From NCBI GenBank assembly GCA_035524095.1, contig DATKPK010000008.1:1-45223 (forward strand): DNA of 45,223 nucleotides. Reading direction: 5' to 3'. The notes beneath the pieces were generated by a model. It worked only from the letters and a program-made list of their open reading frames with translations, made no database searches and was not told the DNA's origin. The position numbers were made by a program, and so were the translations under genes. Origin of the DNA: DATJUF01 sp035524095. GTDB lineage: Bacteria; Desulfobacterota; Binatia; Binatales; Binataceae. The stretch's first letter is position 1. The number at the start of each line of letters is the position of its first letter. Positions 41,090 through 45,223 of this stretch are shown piece after piece.

Positions 41090-42475
41090 ATGATCGAACT
41101 GGTGGAAAATGCCGATCCGGGGGCGCGGATCAAAGTGATCGGCGCTGGCGGATGTGGCGGCAATGCCGTCAACCATATGATTGCTGCGGGTTTGCGCAAC
41201 GTCGAGTTCATGTCGGTGAACACTGACACACAGGCGTTGCAGGTGAATCAGGCGCCGCTCAGGATGGCGATCGGACAGAAGCTGACGCGTGGACGTGGCA
41301 CCGGTGGCAATCCTGAGATAGGCCGCAAAGCAGCGCTCGAGGACGAGGAGGTATTGCGCGAGATTCTCGCCAACGCCGAAATGGTCTTCGTCACGGCTGG
41401 GATGGGTGGCGGTACCGGCACCGGCTCGGCCCCAGTTATCGCGCGGATTGCACGCGACTTGGGCGCGCTGACAGTCGGCGTTGTGACTAAGCCGTTCCAG
41501 TTCGAGGGCCGCAAACGGATGGGCCAGGCAGAAGAGGGCTTGCGTGAACTGAAAGACGCGGTAGATACGCTGATCACGATTCCGAATCAGCGGCTGTTAT
41601 CGATCGCGAGCCGCAATACGTCATTGAAGGAGGCCTTCCAGCGGGCTGATGACGTTCTGTTGCAGGCGGTCCGTGGGATCTCGGAATTGGTCACAGTCCA
41701 TGGCCTGATCAATCTCGATTTTGCGGACGTTCGGTCGATCATGGCCGAGATGGGCATGGCGATGATGGGCGCGGCTCATGCCAGCGGCGAGAATCGCGCG
41801 GTCGAAGCTGCACAGCGTGCGATTTCCAGCCCGCTGCTCGAAGACGTGTCGATCAAGGGCGCGCGAGGCCTGCTGATCAACGTGACGGGCGGCCCCGATA
41901 TGTCGTTGTACGAAGTCAACGAAGCAGCCAGCCTGATTCAGGAAGAAGCGCATGAGGACGCGAACATAATCTTCGGAGCCGTGATCGACGACAAGATTTC
42001 CGACGAGATTCACGTCACCGTGATCGCGACAGGCTTTGGCGAGCAAGAATCACGTTATGCACCTCGCTATGCCCCAAGTGGGACCGCGATTACTGCACCA
42101 GTGCAGTCGGCACCTACCCGGCCGATGGATCCAATTCAACCGCAGCCGATGATACCGCCGCCGATGATCGCGCCGCAGCCGCAACCGATAACAGCGCCAA
42201 GTGCTGCCCCGATAATCTACGGTAAGTCAGAGCCTTCAGTAACGCCTGCTCCGGCAGTTCAGGCTTCGTCGATACCGCCGCAGGCCCAGATGTTCGGCGG
42301 CAAGCCGGTCAGACGTCTAGGACTGATCGTAGACGAGAGCAGCCTGGATATTCCGGCCTTCAAGCGGCGGGCGAGTGAACGAAGCGGTGGACCGACACGT
42401 CTCGCGGCCGACGAAACGGTTGATAATGACGACAAGCTCGATATCCCTGCGTTTCTGCGTAAGCCGGTGGAATAG
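41090..42475 (+). CDS. ftsZ: Cell division protein FtsZ
   Basis: 461 aa from the ATG at 41090, decided by GGAAGGAGG at 41074-41082 (7-base spacing). The open frame extends back into ftsA, but the protein start IKVIGAGGCGGNAVNHM matches the family here. Tubulin-like GTPase forming the Z ring. GTP-binding GGGTGTG at 106-112 with NTDTQAL (44-50), T7 loop NLDFADVRSIM, then a Pro/Gln/Met-rich linker (about 345-415). The C-terminal DIPAF motif that binds FtsA occurs twice: LDIPAF at 419-424 and at 450-455 (LDIPAFLRKPVE, the true C-terminus). The dcw cluster ends here. Confidence 0.98.
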   Translation: MIELVENADPGARIKVIGAGGCGGNAVNHMIAAGLRNVEFMSVNTDTQALQVNQAPLRMAIGQKLTRGRGTGGNPEIGRKAALEDEEVLREILANAEMVFVTAGMGGGTGTGSAPVIARIARDLGALTVGVVTKPFQFEGRKRMGQAEEGLRELKDAVDTLITIPNQRLLSIASRNTSLKEAFQRADDVLLQAVRGISELVTVHGLINLDFADVRSIMAEMGMAMMGAAHASGENRAVEAAQRAISSPLLEDVSIKGARGLLINVTGGPDMSLYEVNEAASLIQEEAHEDANIIFGAVIDDKISDEIHVTVIATGFGEQESRYAPRYAPSGTAITAPVQSAPTRPMDPIQPQPMIPPPMIAPQPQPITAPSAAPIIYGKSEPSVTPAPAVQASSIPPQAQMFGGKPVRRLGLIVDESSLDIPAFKRRASERSGGPTRLAADETVDNDDKLDIPAFLRKPVE

Positions 42476-42583
42476 GACAGCGTGCAGAAGCCGAATTGCC
42501 GCGTATCGGTGGCCGTAGGATGCAAAGGCGGCAGCCTCATAGCCTCGCTTTCGGCGGGGCCTCGCGAGAAGAGGCTTACGCCT

Positions 42584-44773
42584 TTACTTGGCGGCGCCTA
42601 GAAGTGTGACTTGCTGAGGTGAATCGTCTGCGTCGTCGATGATGGTGAGACTATTGTTATAAGTAGTACCTGACGAGGTTGGGGCGAAAGTCACGCTGAG
42701 CTTGCAACTTGCGCCGCTGAGCAAGGTTCCAAGGCAGGTAGGCGATACAGCATACCCGGCGCCTGGCGTTATCGCGCTGATGTTTGCGTTCGCCTTCAGT
42801 TTCTTTGGGTTACTAATCGTGACCGTCAGAGTTTTACTCTTGTTGATTTTCAGTTTGCCGAAATCGAGGTTGGACGGCTTCACCGAAAGTGTTGCCACGG
42901 TAGGCAGCGAGCCTGCAAAGGCCTCAGTGAACTCCGCGATGTCGATAGTGCCCCACCCGGTTGTCTCATCATAACCGGGACCGGCTTTGAAACCCGTTAC
43001 CCGGTGGATGATCGTGTTATTGAAAGAATTGTCGCCGGTCGTTACATCCCGGATACCGTTGGCCGCGAGACCCTCGCCGGCCAAGGTATAAAGCCGCGGG
43101 TTGATATTGCCGAGCCGCTCACCCTGCATCTGCTCGATCAGCTTGACCACTCCTGCGAAGGCAGGCGAGGAAACGCTGGTCCCGCCGTAGGCGTCGAAAA
43201 TAACGGGTCCTTTGCCGGTACATCCGATTTTGATGCAAGTTTTATCATCAGCCACGACCATTCCGGGATAGAAGGGACTGGCCATCAGCGAGATATCAGG
43301 GACGTCGCGGGCGCCGTCGCTCGGAACGCCCTCACCCGTCTGGTATGCGGGCTTCGCGAAAATTGCGCTCGCGCCGCCGCCGGACGCACCACCAAGGGGG
43401 AAGGGATAGCGGCCGTTCGGATCATCGCTGTCGTTCCATGACCGTTCAGGAAGGCCGGTCTCAATTCGGGCTGCACCGTTGAAAATGGGGTTGAACGACA
43501 CGCCCCCAACTGCGGTTACGTTGGGATCGGCGGACATTTCGCTGACATTTTGCGTGGAGCCTATTTCGCATTGTCCATTGGACGCGGCGACTATTCCGGC
43601 CGCGCCTTCGTCCCCTGAGGCAACAAAGACCGACTGGCCTTGACTGCTCGCTTGCTCGAAAATCGGATCAAGCGTTTCGGTGAAGTAAGTGCTGTCCGAC
43701 ACGCAAAAGCCGTAGCTGATACTGATAACTGCGCACTTGTTGTCGCTGACGGCACCGCTAATCGCGTCGAGCAAGTCGTCTGGCCCGGCACCCATGTAGT
43801 AGCGGATCGGAGCGCCGGGAGCCGACGTGTGAGACCACTCAAGGTCAATTAGAGCTTCGGGTTCTGCTGCATTGAAGCCAGGGTTAGCCGCGTTGATCGG
43901 TACTCGCGTGATATTGGATGCGGGTAGATTAAACCGAATATTGAATGACTTAATCGCGCTGTTGAGAAAATCTGAAACGCCGACGATTCCGATGCAATCG
44001 CCGTTCGCGGTGGCACCATTGATGTGAGCCGTCTTGAGCGAGATTTGATCATAGAAGGAATAAAAATCGCTGGGTCCAAAGTAGTCGCCAAACGAGATCT
44101 TGGCGTCCGGGCTCGCTCCGTCAGCGCTCGCGTTGGCAGTGGAATAATCGTCTGATGGGGATGTTGGCGCGATGTTGTTTGCGCCAGAGGAATGTAAGAG
44201 GTTTTGGGTCATCGGGACCGAGGAATGGATATTGTCGAGGCCGTCGATACGCGCGATCAACCCGGCGAACTGCTGCGGGATCATGGGATCGGTGACGTTG
44301 GCGTACGATCTTCCAGCAGCGAATGTCCTGAAGGATGTTTGGAAGGCCTGTTGCACCTGCGAGGAAGTGCCAGAGAAGGTGATGCTGCGGAGCGGAATGC
44401 TGCTTCCCGTGACATGAAAGCCCTGACTGGTCAGCCAAGCTGAAACCGCATCGGCCTGAGCTTGGCTGGGCCCGAACTCAGCATCGAATTCCGCGGACGT
44501 AAGCCAATGGTGATACCGCGGCGAGGTAGGATCCTGCTGGTCGATCACTAACTGGTCGAGCGCCTGCCGATTCTGCACTGACAGCGTCAGGCGCATCGTC
44601 AGGGGCAGTCGCGGATCCGGCGCGGCGGCGGGGGTTAAGCGATTCGCCAAGGCGGGATGGTTGCCTTTGAGAATTGTGCGGCCATTTGGAATTGCGATTT
44701 GTGCGAAAGCGTTAACACCGGCTAACAAAAAAATCGCGGCGACGAGGATAGGCCGAAAGAGCTTTAATTTCAT
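42584..44773 (-). CDS. Secreted S53 (sedolisin/kumamolisin) peptidase with C-terminal Ig-like domain
   Basis: 729 aa. Signal peptide: MKLKLFRPIL, then a hydrophobic core and cleavage near AFAQ (residue 25). Pro-kumamolisin activation domain at about 50-195, with SPRYHHWLT and the GLDNIHS end. Peptidase domain has E306-x3-D310 (EALID), oxyanion Asp388 in SGDEG and nucleophile S533 in GGTSVSSP: the Ser-Glu-Asp set of S53. A GPGYDETTGWG calcium-site block follows. The last about 100 residues form a strand-rich domain beginning NLDFGKLKINKSKTL (ASPM/SPD-2/Hydin-like), plausibly for surface attachment. Acid-active self-processing secreted endopeptidase by family. Isolated minus-strand gene; no ribosome-binding site is clear before the ATG at 44773. 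Confidence 0.93.
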   Translation of the reverse strand: MKLKLFRPILVAAIFLLAGVNAFAQIAIPNGRTILKGNHPALANRLTPAAAPDPRLPLTMRLTLSVQNRQALDQLVIDQQDPTSPRYHHWLTSAEFDAEFGPSQAQADAVSAWLTSQGFHVTGSSIPLRSITFSGTSSQVQQAFQTSFRTFAAGRSYANVTDPMIPQQFAGLIARIDGLDNIHSSVPMTQNLLHSSGANNIAPTSPSDDYSTANASADGASPDAKISFGDYFGPSDFYSFYDQISLKTAHINGATANGDCIGIVGVSDFLNSAIKSFNIRFNLPASNITRVPINAANPGFNAAEPEALIDLEWSHTSAPGAPIRYYMGAGPDDLLDAISGAVSDNKCAVISISYGFCVSDSTYFTETLDPIFEQASSQGQSVFVASGDEGAAGIVAASNGQCEIGSTQNVSEMSADPNVTAVGGVSFNPIFNGAARIETGLPERSWNDSDDPNGRYPFPLGGASGGGASAIFAKPAYQTGEGVPSDGARDVPDISLMASPFYPGMVVADDKTCIKIGCTGKGPVIFDAYGGTSVSSPAFAGVVKLIEQMQGERLGNINPRLYTLAGEGLAANGIRDVTTGDNSFNNTIIHRVTGFKAGPGYDETTGWGTIDIAEFTEAFAGSLPTVATLSVKPSNLDFGKLKINKSKTLTVTISNPKKLKANANISAITPGAGYAVSPTCLGTLLSGASCKLSVTFAPTSSGTTYNNSLTIIDDADDSPQQVTLLGAAK

Positions 44774-44841
44774 GCGACGACAGTTGCTCGAATAGCGTTA
44801 AATCAGCGCTAAGTAGCTTAGCTAGGTCAAACTATGTTGTA

Positions 44842-44870
44842 ATAATGCTGTCAGTCGTCTGATATGTCAA
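44842..44870 (-). promoter_or_regulatory. Putative promoter of the S53 peptidase gene
   Basis: On the minus strand TTGACA (44865-44870) is followed after 17 bases by CATTAT (44842-44847, 4 of 6 matches to TATAAT). The site lies about 70 bases before the peptidase start. The remaining 180 bp up to the tRNA gene show no gene that I can support. Confidence 0.45.
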
Positions 44871-45051
44871 TTGATATTTACTTATCCCATGGATGCGAAT
44901 TTTGAGCGCTGACCGGCGCCGCGGCTATTATCTACCGAGTCGAATCTCAGCCGATCAATAGATTTCCCGACTTCGAGCTGCCGATTCGGTCGATCGCGGC
45001 CTCACAAGATCAGCTCGCAACGATGTGCTAATTTGCGTGTGACAGCGCGAT

Positions 45052-45125
45052 GCGCCCGTAGCTCAACTGGACAGAGCATCGGACTTCGGATCCGAGGGTT
45101 GGGGGTTCAAATCCCTCCGGGCGCG
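45052..45125 (+). tRNA. tRNA-Arg, anticodon UCG
   Basis: Full cloverleaf: acceptor GCGCCCG (45052-45058) with CGGGCGC (45118-45124) and discriminator G45125; D arm GCTC...GAGC; anticodon stem TCGGA/TCCGA with loop CTTCGGA, whose positions 34-36 are TCG (45086-45088), reading CGA arginine codons and, by wobble, others of the CGN box; T stem GGGGG/CCCTC with loop TTCAAAT. The 3' CCA is not encoded and must be added by the CCA enzyme. No direct repeat of its 3' end, as left by an integrated element, is seen in the window. Confidence 0.95.
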
Positions 45126-45223
45126 CATCGAAACCGAACGCAATTCTCGAGCTATGCCCATCAGATTACCGTAGAGCTGATTGCGACCAATCGGCGGTCA
45201 AATCTTTAATAACCGCCCCGAGC

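Noticed and set aside
42476..42583. Terminator after ftsZ
   Set aside because: Short complementary segments such as AGGC/GCCT and AGCCTC/GAGGCT exist, but stems are short or broken and no convincing T run follows, so I do not list one.
45052..45125. tRNA-Arg as attachment site of an integrated element
   Set aside because: No integrase gene and no repeat of the tRNA 3' end were seen in the window.

Overview
The window is bacterial chromosome from a moderately GC-rich, Gram-negative organism. Evidence for the cell type: a complete ArnD deformylase of the lipid A aminoarabinose pathway, an LPS-core-type glycosyltransferase, a meso-diaminopimelate-type MurE and a long, mostly complete division/cell-wall (dcw) cluster. 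The gene mix (aminotransferase-serA-purA operon, crotonase paralogues, secreted S53 peptidase) would fit a deltaproteobacterial-grade or Binatota-like environmental lineage. That placement is my inference from gene content and is not proven by a marker phylogeny. No rRNA, CRISPR array, phage or transposase is visible. One tRNA gene, tRNA-Arg(UCG), lies at the right end.

Layout. 1-3073 (+): the 3' end of an ArnA-like NAD-dependent epimerase/decarboxylase, arnD, a class-C-like serine hydrolase and a 64-aa membrane protein. 3089-7220 (-): a serine operon (class V aminotransferase, serA) followed by purA, with a promoter and a possible attenuator hairpin in its leader. 7486-8517 (+): a GalT-family nucleotidyltransferase. 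8630-13231 (-): two crotonase paralogues, an ABM-domain protein and leuS. 13400-17338 (both strands): a secreted hypothetical, an O-methyltransferase, a shortened Mut7-C protein, an alpha/beta hydrolase and a lipoprotein metallopeptidase. 17444-23075 (-): a heterodimeric MdlAB-like ABC exporter, a family 2 glycosyltransferase and the Fe-S carrier ATPase Mrp. 23076-23804: a 0.7-kb non-coding stretch with three very strong stem-loops. 23805-26216 (+): an orphan P-loop ATPase resembling the BrxC/PglY/DUF6079 group. 26673-42475 (+): dcw cluster mraZ-rsmH-ftsL-ftsI-murE-mraY-murD-ftsW-murG-murC-murB-ftsQ-ftsA-ftsZ. 42584-44773 (-): a secreted sedolisin (S53) peptidase. 45052-45125 (+): tRNA-Arg.

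How the genes work together. The dcw block encodes cytoplasmic UDP-MurNAc-peptide synthesis (MurB, C, D, E), the lipid steps (MraY, MurG) and the septal machine (FtsL, Q, I, W, A, Z). Seven of its junctions are 4-bp ATGA/GTGA-type overlaps, which suggests tight translational coupling. MraZ probably represses the block through a TGGGA direct-repeat box just upstream of its own start. murF and ddl are absent from their usual places and must lie elsewhere. The aminotransferase/SerA pair can take 3-phosphoglycerate towards serine.

Most unusual points: the triple stem-loop region directly upstream of a lone BREX-like ATPase; the terminator-like hairpin in the serine-operon leader; a Mut7-C protein lacking its C-terminal zinc-ribbon half; Ser in place of the first His of the LeuRS HIGH motif; crotonases without the usual catalytic glutamates; and a duplicated C-terminal DIPAF motif in FtsZ.
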